This document shows, piece by piece, positions 33,367 to 41,968 of a stretch of DNA of 64,000 bases (position 1 is the stretch's first letter; each line of letters begins with the position of its first letter). The stretch is from positions 1,302,001-1,366,000 of the forward strand of contig NZ_CP008743.1 of NCBI RefSeq assembly GCF_002117145.1, in the 5' to 3' direction. Made by a program: the position numbers and the translations under genes. The DNA comes from Candidatus Nucleicultrix amoebiphila FS5. GTDB lineage: Bacteria; Pseudomonadota; Alphaproteobacteria; Caedimonadales; Nucleicultricaceae. The notes under the pieces are model-generated. The model saw only the letters and a program-made list of their open reading frames with translations. It ran no database searches and was not told the DNA's origin.

Positions 33367-34200
33367 TCATCTTTTGAGACACCATATATTCTTAAAAGAT
33401 TGAAAATATGTAAATAAAATCATTTTTGATACATGCTTAAAATGATAAAGACCCATAAATATTAACTTAGAAAATGATAAATATCTTAACTTATAACACT
33501 CAAAGAAACAAATTAACAAGCGAATATAATACTTGAATAATTTCCAAACAGAATTTTTAGTTGAACTAATACCCTCTGCGTGAACACGATATTTTAGAAG
33601 TGGTTCATTTAAGAAAAAAAAGGGGTAACAAGCAACAATTTTTAATACAAAGAGATAATCTTCCGATGCTTTCAAAGCGGCTCTCTCATCAAATCCTTGA
33701 ATTTTATGAAGTATCTTTTTAGAAATCATGATAGTTGAAAAAGCAATCCTATTTCGGTAAAGCTGCTTCTCAAAACTAGTCTTATCAAGATTAACAACTT
33801 CTGAAAAATCAGTATTTTTAGTAAAATTAGAAAAACCAGTGTAAACTAATCCTAGCTCAGGATTGCACAAAAAGACGGCGAGCTGCTTTTCAATTTTAGT
33901 ATTCACCCAAATATCGTCATCATCACAAAAAGCAATATAATTACCTTTCGCTTTCATGGCACCAAAATTTCTGGGAACAGCAGGTCTACCAGCATGTGTT
34001 ATCTCAAAATAGTGTATCCTGGTATCATTAAGATTCGCAACAACCTCTTCAGTATTATCTGTGCATCCATCTCCAACAACTATAATTTCAAGGTTTTTGT
34101 AAGTTTGGCTAATAACAGACTGTAAGGTCTCCTTTAAGAGAGGTGCTCTATTAAAAGTAGCTATTACTATGGAAACAAGAGGCAATGAATTTTTGTTCAT
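33367..34200 (-). CDS. Glycosyltransferase family 2
   Basis: 277 residues, GT-A fold. PLVSIVIATFNRAPLLKETL at the N-terminus, IIVVGDGCTDNTEEV for the nucleotide site, and the metal-binding motif FCDDDDIWVN near residue 93-102. PRNFGAMKAKGNYIAF and ASEDYLFVLKI complete the family pattern. It transfers a sugar from an activated donor to a lipid-linked or glycan acceptor at the inner membrane face. It is the only gene in the locus that is a clear standard glycosyltransferase. The C-terminal segment is basic and hydrophobic and may touch the membrane. Confidence 0.9.
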   Translation of the reverse strand: MNKNSLPLVSIVIATFNRAPLLKETLQSVISQTYKNLEIIVVGDGCTDNTEEVVANLNDTRIHYFEITHAGRPAVPRNFGAMKAKGNYIAFCDDDDIWVNTKIEKQLAVFLCNPELGLVYTGFSNFTKNTDFSEVVNLDKTSFEKQLYRNRIAFSTIMISKKILHKIQGFDERAALKASEDYLFVLKIVACYPFFFLNEPLLKYRVHAEGISSTKNSVWKLFKYYIRLLICFFECYKLRYLSFSKLIFMGLYHFKHVSKMILFTYFQSFKNIWCLKR

Positions 34201-34218
34201 AAAAGATATCTCGATGGA

Positions 34219-35040
34219 TTATTTCTTAACTAAAACAAATGAAAGAAGATTTTTTTTTGTTGATTTAAATTCTTTGAACCAAAAAAATTCTTTAAAAAAA
34301 CTGTGAAATTCAGAACGTAAAAAATAATGATCACCCGTTTCTTGATCTGGAGGGAAATATAAATCTCTGAAATTAATAGAAAAATCCTTTTTTTCCAGAA
34401 ATTTATTAAATTTTCTTTTTAAAACATGAGGAGCAATTTTAAAGAATGCATAAGAGATAATATAGTTAGCGAAGCATTTTAAGTAGAGCGTTTTTGAAAT
34501 AAAAAGATCTCCAATAAGAATCACCACGCCATTTTTCTTAAGAACTCGATAAACTTGAGCGAGCAGTTTTTTGGGGTCACCGGCGTGATGTAGTGCTTCT
34601 GATAATATAACGAAATCTATACTTTCATCAGCTAGTTTTAGATCATAAAAATTTCCCAAAATAAGCTGTACCTTTGTTTTATCTACTTTATAATGATTGA
34701 GTAGTTTAGGACCAAGGTTTAGAAGTCGATGTTTTGAAAATTCTAAACAAAGCATTTTTTCAATAGAGTTGCTGTTGTTTAAAAGATAGGCGGTTGCCCA
34801 GAGATTTCCTGCAGCAAGGTCTAGACCGTGACCTAATATTTTGAGGTTTCTGGCTTTACAATATTTAAGAATATTCTCCAAGTCCTTATAAAGGCCTATA
34901 TCTGATAAATGAGCTTCCATTTTTTGAAAATCATCAAAACTCTCTTCTTTTGATGGGTTATTCCAGTATTGAAAATAACTAGGTTCTTCTGTGGGATCGA
35001 GCCAGTTCTCATAATAGACATTTTTATAAACCGAGGACAA
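34219..35040 (-). CDS. Class I SAM-dependent methyltransferase
   Basis: 273 residues from a TTG at 35040, with AGGAG 8 bases upstream; no in-frame ATG gives a better start. SAM-site block GLDLAAGNLWATAYLL (variant of DxGxGxG), then LILGNFYDL, and DFVILSEALHHAGDPKKLL with YRVLKKNGVVILIGD as motifs IV-VI. The first 45 residues (YKNVYYENWLDPTEEPSYFQ) are a separate N-terminal segment. Likely a sugar methyltransferase or a degenerate relative. A 234-base gap before it (35041-35274) contains no gene and is AT-rich, so an internal promoter may lie there. Confidence 0.78.
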   Translation of the reverse strand: MSSVYKNVYYENWLDPTEEPSYFQYWNNPSKEESFDDFQKMEAHLSDIGLYKDLENILKYCKARNLKILGHGLDLAAGNLWATAYLLNNSNSIEKMLCLEFSKHRLLNLGPKLLNHYKVDKTKVQLILGNFYDLKLADESIDFVILSEALHHAGDPKKLLAQVYRVLKKNGVVILIGDLFISKTLYLKCFANYIISYAFFKIAPHVLKRKFNKFLEKKDFSINFRDLYFPPDQETGDHYFLRSEFHSFFKEFFWFKEFKSTKKNLLSFVLVKK

Positions 35041-35274
35041 GATAGTCTCCTGCTTTAATACATTTTAAACTTAATTGAGGCGGAAATTCGATTTCTACTA
35101 TAAACATATGCTATAATTTTTGTATTTAAAATTCTTTATAAGTTTCATCTAGCTTAAAGTAGATTTACTTAATGTAATTTGAAAAATCTGAGACCTTCTT
35201 CAAATTTGAAAAGCTATTATGAATTTACCTAACGTCTTGTTTTGATTATAAATATTATTGAATTTCATGATTAA

Positions 35275-35979
35275 TTATACAATTTTCTGACCTACAAAGG
35301 TCCAATGAAAACCTGAACCTTCATCCTCTCTATATTTTTCATCATAATAACCAATATGTACAGGTTTAAAAGCAGATAATTTATCTATTAAGTGTTCTTT
35401 ATTTTGAGTAAAATTTACAAAATACTGTTCAAGACTATATCCTCTTTTTGTATTAAATGTAATTTGTCGAAGACCATCTTCATGCTCTTTTGAAAATTCA
35501 AAATACCCATGAGAGATACCCATCATTGTGGCATAAAAAATCCCATTAGGTTTTAAAGCACTATATAGACTATCGATTAAAATTTTGAAATCTGTATTAG
35601 AAAGATAATAAAGGCTTTGAATAGCTGTTATTACATCATATTTTTCTATAGGCAGTGTGTTCTCAGAAGGTGAGGGGGAAACGCGAGTGAAACGATGAGC
35701 AATGTGCGGATATCTAATTTTCGCAACTTCAATATCGCTTTCGCTCATATCCATGCCCTGAGCTTTAAAGCCTAATTGATTGAAATAATTAACATTCGCT
35801 CCGCGTCCGCATCCCCAATCAAGTAAATTCTCTCCATTCTCACCTGTCATATTGAAATCAGGTTTTAATATTAAACCATAAAATTTAAATGCTGGATGTC
35901 CAACATTTGTTGCATCATAATTTGCATTTTCCCAATAACGAGAGTTACCCACTAGATAAGATGATTTTGCGAGAGGCAT
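35275..35979 (-). CDS. Class I SAM-dependent methyltransferase
   Basis: 234 residues. LLDWGCGRGANVNYF is the SAM motif I, QGMDMSESDIEVAKI motif II and YDVITAIQSLYYLSNTDF motif IV, with ALKPNGIFYATMMG as motif VI. N-terminal LVGNSRYWENANYDA recalls sugar N- or C-methyltransferases. Acceptor unknown. 59 bases follow the large LIC12162-type gene upstream. The gap after its stop is the longest inside the locus. Confidence 0.83.
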   Translation of the reverse strand: MPLAKSSYLVGNSRYWENANYDATNVGHPAFKFYGLILKPDFNMTGENGENLLDWGCGRGANVNYFNQLGFKAQGMDMSESDIEVAKIRYPHIAHRFTRVSPSPSENTLPIEKYDVITAIQSLYYLSNTDFKILIDSLYSALKPNGIFYATMMGISHGYFEFSKEHEDGLRQITFNTKRGYSLEQYFVNFTQNKEHLIDKLSAFKPVHIGYYDEKYREDEGSGFHWTFVGQKIV

Positions 35980-36038
35980 TTTAGTTTCCTTCTAATTTGA
36001 AATTATATTGAATGAAAATTAGGGTTATATTTTTTAAG

Positions 36039-37805
36039 TTACAACTTAAAAATGGCATTCGCCCACTTAAATAGATAAAAACTATCAGTCTGAGCATATA
36101 ATTTACAAAATTTATTTCTAGTGTTTTGCACTTTTGATGATAGCCACCATTCTTCAACATTATCCCACAAATCGTTTGCTTTGATTGCTGCATCTTTTGC
36201 TGATGTTACGAACACGCCACATTCATGAAATTCATTTAGTAAATTCTTAAATTCTGGGAGAAAATCAAAAAATGGGAAACCAAAATATAAGATGGTGGGT
36301 GTATTTGAAGCCATAGCTTTATAAAATGCGGTGCCATAATGATCTAAAATTAATAGTCTGCAGCTTAAGAGATATTTTTCAAAATTCATATTTGAAGGTA
36401 TTATTTGTAATTCTGGTAATGAGTTTTTAATAAAAAAGACTTCATTAAAGAAGACAGTATCGTTTTCCCCAGCAGGATGAGCCTTATAAAAGGATTTTTT
36501 GATAAGCCTTGTATCTATCGAATTAAAAAAGTCAACTTTTTGAGCCAAATACCCTCTTAAATGAGATGGATCCGGGTAAAGGACACCATCCCACAATGGG
36601 TTTATACAAGTCCCTCCAAAAACAAGAGTATCTGTCTTAAATCGATGCTTGTTTTTCATTTTAGAAAGTAAGGGACTGGGCAAAGAAATAAATTCACATT
36701 GTCCTTTGTTAGGCGCTTGTTTTCCCCAAATTATAAACATATCTGAATTAAATTCATAAGAGAGAAGTCTATATTCATTATGTGTACAATAACCCGCCCC
36801 ATGCTGCACAAAAACTAACCGTCCATTTTCTTTTGAGAGTGCTTGCTTAATCAAGAATTCATCTTGCATCGTAGACTTATCAAAGATAATTCTGGCTTTC
36901 CTTGTTTTTGTATTTTTCTCTTTCGAAAGATAATCATTAAAGCCTTCATTAAAACTATAGGGAAGAGTTTGCATAATAATATGTTCTAGAGAATTAATAA
37001 AATTAGGGTCCCAATTATCTAAGTTGAAATTTTTTTTATGAACCTTAGCTGACTTTTGTTCGACAAAATGTCTTCTTCTCTTTAGAAGGAGTATACTTGA
37101 AAAAACAAGAGATATAAAAAAACCAATCCCGTAAACTTTCTTAAATAATAAATGTTTATTAAATTTATCATTTAAGAGATTGGAAAAAAGAAAAAAGAAT
37201 CTATGAGGTTTAGTAAACATTTTATATTTAATAATTTCGTTCCATATGGAACGTTTCTTATTAAGAAAAGGTTGTGGATGAAATGATCCTATTGTTTTTA
37301 TTTTTACTCGATCGTTTTTCAGAAAATTTAGTATGACAGAAGAAATCCACATATGAAAATTCTGATTGAAATGAAAATTAAGGTGGAAGTGTTGAAAATT
37401 AATAAATCTTTCACCTAGATTTACATCTAATGCTTCCACTGCGAGGGACTCTTTTGAGCTATCAATAACATTTTTTAAAATTTGAAATTTTGAAAATACC
37501 GAGCATATAATGTAATTAAAATAAGGCCTTAATAAAAAATTATAGAAATCGTCACTGAGATGATCCTTTGTTGTTTTTTTTAATTTTTTGGTATGTTTAA
37601 CGACGAAATATTCAATTAAAGAGTCGAGATTTTGATAGACTTTATCTTTTTCAGAAATATCACTAAAAATTTTCGGGCATAATAAATTGTTCAGATCTTT
37701 TACAAGCAGTTTTCCATCAGTCAATTTTGAGGAGACAAAAGGAATCACTAAATTCTTTTGTGTCCTCTCTGACGAAGCAGTTCCTATAACTAACTTTTTT
37801 TGCAT
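36039..37805 (-). CDS. LIC12162-family putative transferase
   Basis: 588 residues and cytosolic apart from one possible hydrophobic segment near 225-245. The family pattern is clear: KKLVIGTASSERTQ at the N-terminus, LGERFINFQHFHLNFHFNQN in the first third, FVQHGAGYCTHNEYRL in the middle and LLILDHYGTAFYKAMASNTP near the end. The C-terminal HPAGENDTVFF and DHYGTAF blocks resemble the donor-binding half of GT-B transferases. LIC12162-type proteins are found in surface-polysaccharide loci of spirochetes and others and are presumed to transfer nonulosonic acid or related sugars; this is a prediction. Follows HisH by 11 bases. Confidence 0.8.
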   Translation of the reverse strand: MQKKLVIGTASSERTQKNLVIPFVSSKLTDGKLLVKDLNNLLCPKIFSDISEKDKVYQNLDSLIEYFVVKHTKKLKKTTKDHLSDDFYNFLLRPYFNYIICSVFSKFQILKNVIDSSKESLAVEALDVNLGERFINFQHFHLNFHFNQNFHMWISSVILNFLKNDRVKIKTIGSFHPQPFLNKKRSIWNEIIKYKMFTKPHRFFFLFSNLLNDKFNKHLLFKKVYGIGFFISLVFSSILLLKRRRHFVEQKSAKVHKKNFNLDNWDPNFINSLEHIIMQTLPYSFNEGFNDYLSKEKNTKTRKARIIFDKSTMQDEFLIKQALSKENGRLVFVQHGAGYCTHNEYRLLSYEFNSDMFIIWGKQAPNKGQCEFISLPSPLLSKMKNKHRFKTDTLVFGGTCINPLWDGVLYPDPSHLRGYLAQKVDFFNSIDTRLIKKSFYKAHPAGENDTVFFNEVFFIKNSLPELQIIPSNMNFEKYLLSCRLLILDHYGTAFYKAMASNTPTILYFGFPFFDFLPEFKNLLNEFHECGVFVTSAKDAAIKANDLWDNVEEWWLSSKVQNTRNKFCKLYAQTDSFYLFKWANAIFKL

Positions 37806-37816
37806 GTATTTTTAAC

Positions 37817-38458
37817 CTATAAATTCAAAAAATTATTTAATACTTTAAGGCCAGCTGCTCTACTTTTTTCAGGGTGAAATTGACAACCCAGCGTACTGTT
37901 CTTTTTCACTAGCGCTGTGATTTTATTGTTACTGTAATGAGTGATCGCTACTTTTGCTTCTGGGTCACACACTTGCGCATTATAGGAATGAGTAAAGTAA
38001 AATGACTCTTTTGGATCAACATCGTTGAGTAACGGTATATCTTGACTGTTAGCTAATCTTTTCCAACCTACATGAGGTACTTTAACAGATGTTGCAGACT
38101 CAGAAGATCCAATTCTATGAACTGAACCACTGATAATATCTAAACCATTAAATTCGCCTTGCTCAAAGCTTTTAGAAAATAAGAGTTGCATGCCCACGCA
38201 AATACCAAGAAGGGGGCGTTCTTTCTCAATAAATTTTAAAATACCTTCAGAAAATCCTTTTTCATTGAGGGTTTTGATACATTGACCAAAAGAACCAACA
38301 CCAGGTAGAATTAGACGATCCGCGTTTGCTACATCAACAGGGTCAGTGATTAGGTATGCATCGGCCCCTATATAGGAAAATGCTTTGACGACACTATGCA
38401 AATTACCTATAGAATAATCAATAATACTAATTTTTTTCATCTGAGTCATCAAAGCCAT
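37817..38458 (-). CDS. hisH: HisH-like glutamine amidotransferase subunit for sugar amidination
   Basis: 213 residues, class I glutaminase. Cys87 in GICVGMQLL is the nucleophile; His195 and Glu197 in CQFHPEK complete the triad. ISIIDYSIGNLHSVVKAF and LPGVGSFGQC at the N-terminus are HisH signatures. It releases ammonia from glutamine for the partner synthase (HisF-like gene, overlapping by 32 bases, or 14 if the start is the Met at 38440). In this locus the recipient is not histidine synthesis but the WbpG-type enzyme at 43897-45207, as in WbpG/HisH/HisF sets of O-antigen loci. That reassignment is inferred from context. Confidence 0.88.
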   Translation of the reverse strand: MALMTQMKKISIIDYSIGNLHSVVKAFSYIGADAYLITDPVDVANADRLILPGVGSFGQCIKTLNEKGFSEGILKFIEKERPLLGICVGMQLLFSKSFEQGEFNGLDIISGSVHRIGSSESATSVKVPHVGWKRLANSQDIPLLNDVDPKESFYFTHSYNAQVCDPEAKVAITHYSNNKITALVKKNSTLGCQFHPEKSRAAGLKVLNNFLNL

Positions 38459-39176
38459 AAAACTTTTTTATATCGCTTATCGTACATAGGTTGTAATGCA
38501 ACGCTGATCCGATCGCTAGCGCATCTAGATTGAACTTTTTTATTTCTGACAGATCTTTTAACTTCCCAAAGCCACTACTTACGATTAAGGGAACATGCAC
38601 CAGGGGAGAAACTTTTGAAATCAACTCTACATCAAAACCTTTCTTTGTACCGTCTTGATCAATAGAAGTTAAAATAATTTCACCACACCCTAGATCTTGC
38701 GCCTCTTTAATCCACTCTAGGGCAGAGAGTCCTGTTTTTTCACGTCCTCCATCTATATAGACTTCAAACCCAAGCGCTGTACGTTTTACGTCAACTTGCA
38801 CTATAATACATTGGCTACCAAAAACTGTTGCTATTTCCTTGATAATAGAGGGATTTTTGACGGCCGCGGTATTAATAGCAATTTTATCCGCTCCTGCACG
38901 TAATATTGATTCAACATCTTTTGGAGTTTTAATCCCCCCCCCTACCGTAAGCGGAATAAAAACATCATTTGCTGTCTCTTTAATAAGATCCACTAAGTAA
39001 GAACGCTCATAAAGGCTCGCAACTGAATCTAAATAAATTATTTCATCTGCGCCCTGTTCATAATAGATCTTTGCAAATAGTTTTGCTTCACCCAGAACCC
39101 GAAGGCCTTCTAAATGGACACCTTTGATGAGATTTTTGGACTTTATGTCCATTCTTGCAATAACACGAGGCAACAT
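38427..39176 (-). CDS. hisF: HisF-like synthase subunit for sugar amidination
   Basis: 249 residues, (beta/alpha)8 barrel. VGGGIKTPKDVESILRAGAD is the phosphate-binding half, VIVQVDVKRT contains the second catalytic Asp, and ILTSIDQDGTKKGFD and VSSGFGKLKDL the second phosphate site. The N-terminal ARMDIKSKNLIKGVHLEGL retains the first Asp, but with an LPS-type variant sequence (canonical enzymes have CLDVKDGRVVKG). Such variants partner with WbpG/PseA-like amidotransferases. It channels ammonia made by HisH. There are no other his genes near. Confidence 0.87.
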   Translation of the reverse strand: MLPRVIARMDIKSKNLIKGVHLEGLRVLGEAKLFAKIYYEQGADEIIYLDSVASLYERSYLVDLIKETANDVFIPLTVGGGIKTPKDVESILRAGADKIAINTAAVKNPSIIKEIATVFGSQCIIVQVDVKRTALGFEVYIDGGREKTGLSALEWIKEAQDLGCGEIILTSIDQDGTKKGFDVELISKVSPLVHVPLIVSSGFGKLKDLSEIKKFNLDALAIGSALHYNLCTISDIKKFYGFDDSDEKN

Positions 39177-39183
39177 CGATTAT

Positions 39184-40251
39184 TTAACTATTCAAGCAAT
39201 TAATAATTTTTTCAGTCGCATTTTGATAGCAATCAAGTGAGAAAGATTCTTTATTGCTCGGGGAATGAAACAATAGATCGAGATCTTTAACAGAAGAAAT
39301 TTCTGTTATACCTTTTCCTTTTAATGGAAAGAAACTTAACCCTCCTGAGTGACGTTGATGAAACTCTCTCATTTCATCATATAACAGTAAAACAACAACA
39401 TCTGGAGTATCTTGTTGAAGAATTTTTTTTAAGAGCAAAATGTCAAAAGCAAAGCTTGAATAGCAAGTTACCATCTTTTCTGCATTTAATGTGAATGCTT
39501 CTTTGTTTACCCCTAATGATTCTGAATAAAAATTAATTCTTAGCAGATCAATATTATTATGTTCTTTTGGAGATTCAGCGGGGTGAGGGATATAAAAAAG
39601 TTTTCTTTTCTCTTTTCCAGCCTTATCTGACACAATTTCTAAAGTTCTTTTATAGGACTCTAAATGCCAAAGCGGTTGTCCAACAAACACCCAATATTTA
39701 TCTGTTAAGTTTTTAGAGTTTTGGAGCTGTTGATATATCTCCTCCTTGCAATATTGATCATAGTATTCATATTTCATCGCACCAGCTATCGTTATCGCAG
39801 ACGAGGATTTTTCTGAAGTAATTTGCGCAGCTAAAGAATCCAACACGAATAAATGATCCGCTTGCATTTCTATAGAATAGTTCAGATGTCCCCAATAGTC
39901 TTGGTAGCTAAATGTTTTTATATGCCCTTTACATAATGAAAGGGCAGCTTCATCAACTCCTATACCAATACCTGATATCCCCGTCATAAGAATATCTGGT
40001 TTGAAATCTTCAATACATTGCTTGGCTTTATGTGCAATATTTTCAGTTGTTTGAATATTATAAATAAGGGATAAGCCTTTTTTAACACCGCTCTCCTTAA
40101 CAGTATTTCTCTTACTCATCAAACTGCAGGAGGGCCCTGATAAAATAACACCTACGTTAAATAAGTCATGCAACCTTGTATTATTATAAAGAGGGATTAA
40201 ATTAACACCAGAGCCATAATCCTGGGACGTTAAAAGAAGGTTTTTTTTCAT
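39184..40251 (-). CDS. Putative glycan transferase of unassigned GT-B-like family
   Basis: 355 residues, no membrane segments. The N-terminus NLLLTSQDYGSGVNLIPLY and ILMTGISGIGIGVDEAAL suggest a two-domain Rossmann-type fold like GT-B or polysialyltransferase-type enzymes, and FYIPHPAESPKEH near 230-245 and KMVTCYSSFAFDILLLKK near 275-292 resemble donor-site HP and S/T motifs of that fold. No family named with confidence. It directly follows the oxidoreductase with no spacer and precedes HisF by 7 bases. A nonulosonate transferase would be expected somewhere in the locus, and this gene and 36039-37805 are the candidates. Confidence 0.5.
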   Translation of the reverse strand: MKKNLLLTSQDYGSGVNLIPLYNNTRLHDLFNVGVILSGPSCSLMSKRNTVKESGVKKGLSLIYNIQTTENIAHKAKQCIEDFKPDILMTGISGIGIGVDEAALSLCKGHIKTFSYQDYWGHLNYSIEMQADHLFVLDSLAAQITSEKSSSAITIAGAMKYEYYDQYCKEEIYQQLQNSKNLTDKYWVFVGQPLWHLESYKRTLEIVSDKAGKEKRKLFYIPHPAESPKEHNNIDLLRINFYSESLGVNKEAFTLNAEKMVTCYSSFAFDILLLKKILQQDTPDVVVLLLYDEMREFHQRHSGGLSFFPLKGKGITEISSVKDLDLLFHSPSNKESFSLDCYQNATEKIINCLNS

Positions 40252-41250
40252 TTAAACTTGAATAAGCTTACCTTCAGCAGAAGATTGTCGAATTGCATCA
40301 ATAATCTCAACAACTCTTTTGCCCTCTATATACTTTGGGCCACTGACTTTGCCTGGTTCTTTTAGTTGTTTAAGAAAATAATCTAATTCATTGATGTACA
40401 TTTGATTGTAATCTGCTCCCTCCATTACAACCTCTCTTTTGTTATCAGTATGCTCTAAGATTATTTTACGCGTGTGAATATCCCACAATAATGTTCCCTT
40501 CTCTCCCGTTACTTGATAGAATTCTCTCCAAGGTCTTGTAAACAGATCAATGTGGATTGAAACTTTTATGTTAGACTTCATGTTAAAAATAAATTCCCCA
40601 AAGTCATCTGTTTCAATTTCCAAATCACTATGTTTTTTAGTAATGCCAAAAACAGAAGAAAAATCTCCAAAAAACCACTGGGTCATATCGTAAAGATGAC
40701 TTTGATCTAATAATGTTCCTCCCCCAAGAACCTTCTTAGCCATATAAAAGGTGCGATAGTCTTCATGTGGATGCCAATCAGGAAGATAAGTTGACATTTC
40801 AGCACGTGCGTACAAAGGCTTGCCAACAATTCCTTCTTTAATGAGTTGATGAAATTTATTTGCTACTGGATCAAACCTGAAACAATAGGCTGTAAAAATA
40901 AAAATATTTTTTTCACGCGCCTTTTTCTCTAGTTGTTCAGAATGACTTGCATCAATGCCAAGAGGTTTTTCAATCATCATATGACATCCATGAGTCACTA
41001 ATGCAAAAGCATCCTCATAGTGCATCGAAGTAGGTGTTGCAATAATTGCACCAGTGTATTGGTTAGATTTTAAGGCATCATCTCTCGAATTAAATATATT
41101 TTCTTGTGCTACTCCAAGATTAATAATTTCTCTCTGTCTTTCTAATTTTGGCTCCACAACAAAAACCTGTTGCTTTGAGTCAATTGCTGACAATAAATTT
41201 TTGATGTGTCTTTTTCCAATACTACCACCACCTAGAACAAGTATTTTCAT
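40252..41250 (-). CDS. Gfo/Idh/MocA family oxidoreductase
   Basis: 332 residues. ILVLGGGSIGKRHIKNLL binds NAD(P); IATPTSMHYEDA and MMIEKPLGIDASHSEQ hold the conserved EKP Lys. The C-terminal domain has GGGTLLDQSHLYDMTQWFFG with active-site residues. It overlaps the CMP-sugar synthetase upstream by 4 bases. The same kind of enzyme sits beside the CMP-transferase in several legionaminic or pseudaminic derivative loci, where its step is not settled. A redox change on the nonulosonate or on its precursor is possible. Confidence 0.86.
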   Translation of the reverse strand: MKILVLGGGSIGKRHIKNLLSAIDSKQQVFVVEPKLERQREIINLGVAQENIFNSRDDALKSNQYTGAIIATPTSMHYEDAFALVTHGCHMMIEKPLGIDASHSEQLEKKAREKNIFIFTAYCFRFDPVANKFHQLIKEGIVGKPLYARAEMSTYLPDWHPHEDYRTFYMAKKVLGGGTLLDQSHLYDMTQWFFGDFSSVFGITKKHSDLEIETDDFGEFIFNMKSNIKVSIHIDLFTRPWREFYQVTGEKGTLLWDIHTRKIILEHTDNKREVVMEGADYNQMYINELDYFLKQLKEPGKVSGPKYIEGKRVVEIIDAIRQSSAEGKLIQV

Positions 41251-41957
41251 TTTTTTACTCCTATAATATTTTTTAAATACATTTCAGCAAGTCTCCAATC
41301 CATTTCTGTATCTATGTTTACAGAACGTTCTTTGGGCATTACCATTGAAATTGTGCTTTCATCAAAAAATGTTTTTCTTTCTAAAAACCAAGATGTTTTG
41401 ACAACGTAAAGAGCACCATTAATTTCATATGGAATAGGGAGATCTTGAGACCGAGAATTATTCAAATCCTTTAAGCTTATCCCATAAGGAGATTCGAGCC
41501 TACCATTTGAATTTCGCATAAATAGCATTAAGTGACTTTTGTCAACTTCACTAACACTGATGACACTATCGGCATTTTCATTAAGAGATAATGCAATGGC
41601 CGAATCTATGTCTTCACTGGATCTAAAAGGAGAAGTGGGCTGGAGTAAAACCAACCAATCATACTTCATGTTCATAGACTTTAAAGCATGTTCTGCTACA
41701 TCATATGAAGTGCTATGGTCATCTGACAAGGATGAAGGCCTCAGAAATGGCACTTCACAATTTTCACTTTTAGCGATCTCTATTGCCTTTGGGTCATCAC
41801 TTGATAAAATTAATTTGGAGATATATTTAGATTTTTGAGCAGCTCTTATAGTCCATGAGATTAAGGGTAGACCTCCTAGATCACGAGTGTTTTTACCTGG
41901 CAATCTCTTCGAGCCTGCTCTTGCTGTAATGAGAGCTAAGATTTTAGAGTCATTCAT
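41247..41957 (-). CDS. CMP-nonulosonate cytidylyltransferase (NeuA/LegF type)
   Basis: 236 residues. ITARAGSKRLPGKNTRDLGG is the CTP-binding loop, followed by PLISWTIRAA, LSSDDPKAIEIA, and WLVLLQPTSPFRSSEDID, the family's full set; VNIDTEMDWRLAE near the end contains the metal Asp. It activates a nonulosonic acid as CMP-sugar. Because NeuB and NeuC are present, the substrate is one of the sialic-like acids, with legionaminic acid best fitting the LegC and PtmE-type genes. A second, more divergent member is at 30602. Confidence 0.9.
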   Translation of the reverse strand: MNDSKILALITARAGSKRLPGKNTRDLGGLPLISWTIRAAQKSKYISKLILSSDDPKAIEIAKSENCEVPFLRPSSLSDDHSTSYDVAEHALKSMNMKYDWLVLLQPTSPFRSSEDIDSAIALSLNENADSVISVSEVDKSHLMLFMRNSNGRLESPYGISLKDLNNSRSQDLPIPYEINGALYVVKTSWFLERKTFFDESTISMVMPKERSVNIDTEMDWRLAEMYLKNIIGVKK

Positions 41958-41968
41958 CTTTGAGCTTC

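Noticed and set aside
28444-39176. A histidine biosynthesis operon (HisC-, HisF- and HisH-like genes)
   Set aside because: No hisA, hisB, hisD, hisG or hisI nearby. The HisF N-terminus is the glycan-locus variant and a WbpG-type partner is present, so these serve sugar modification.
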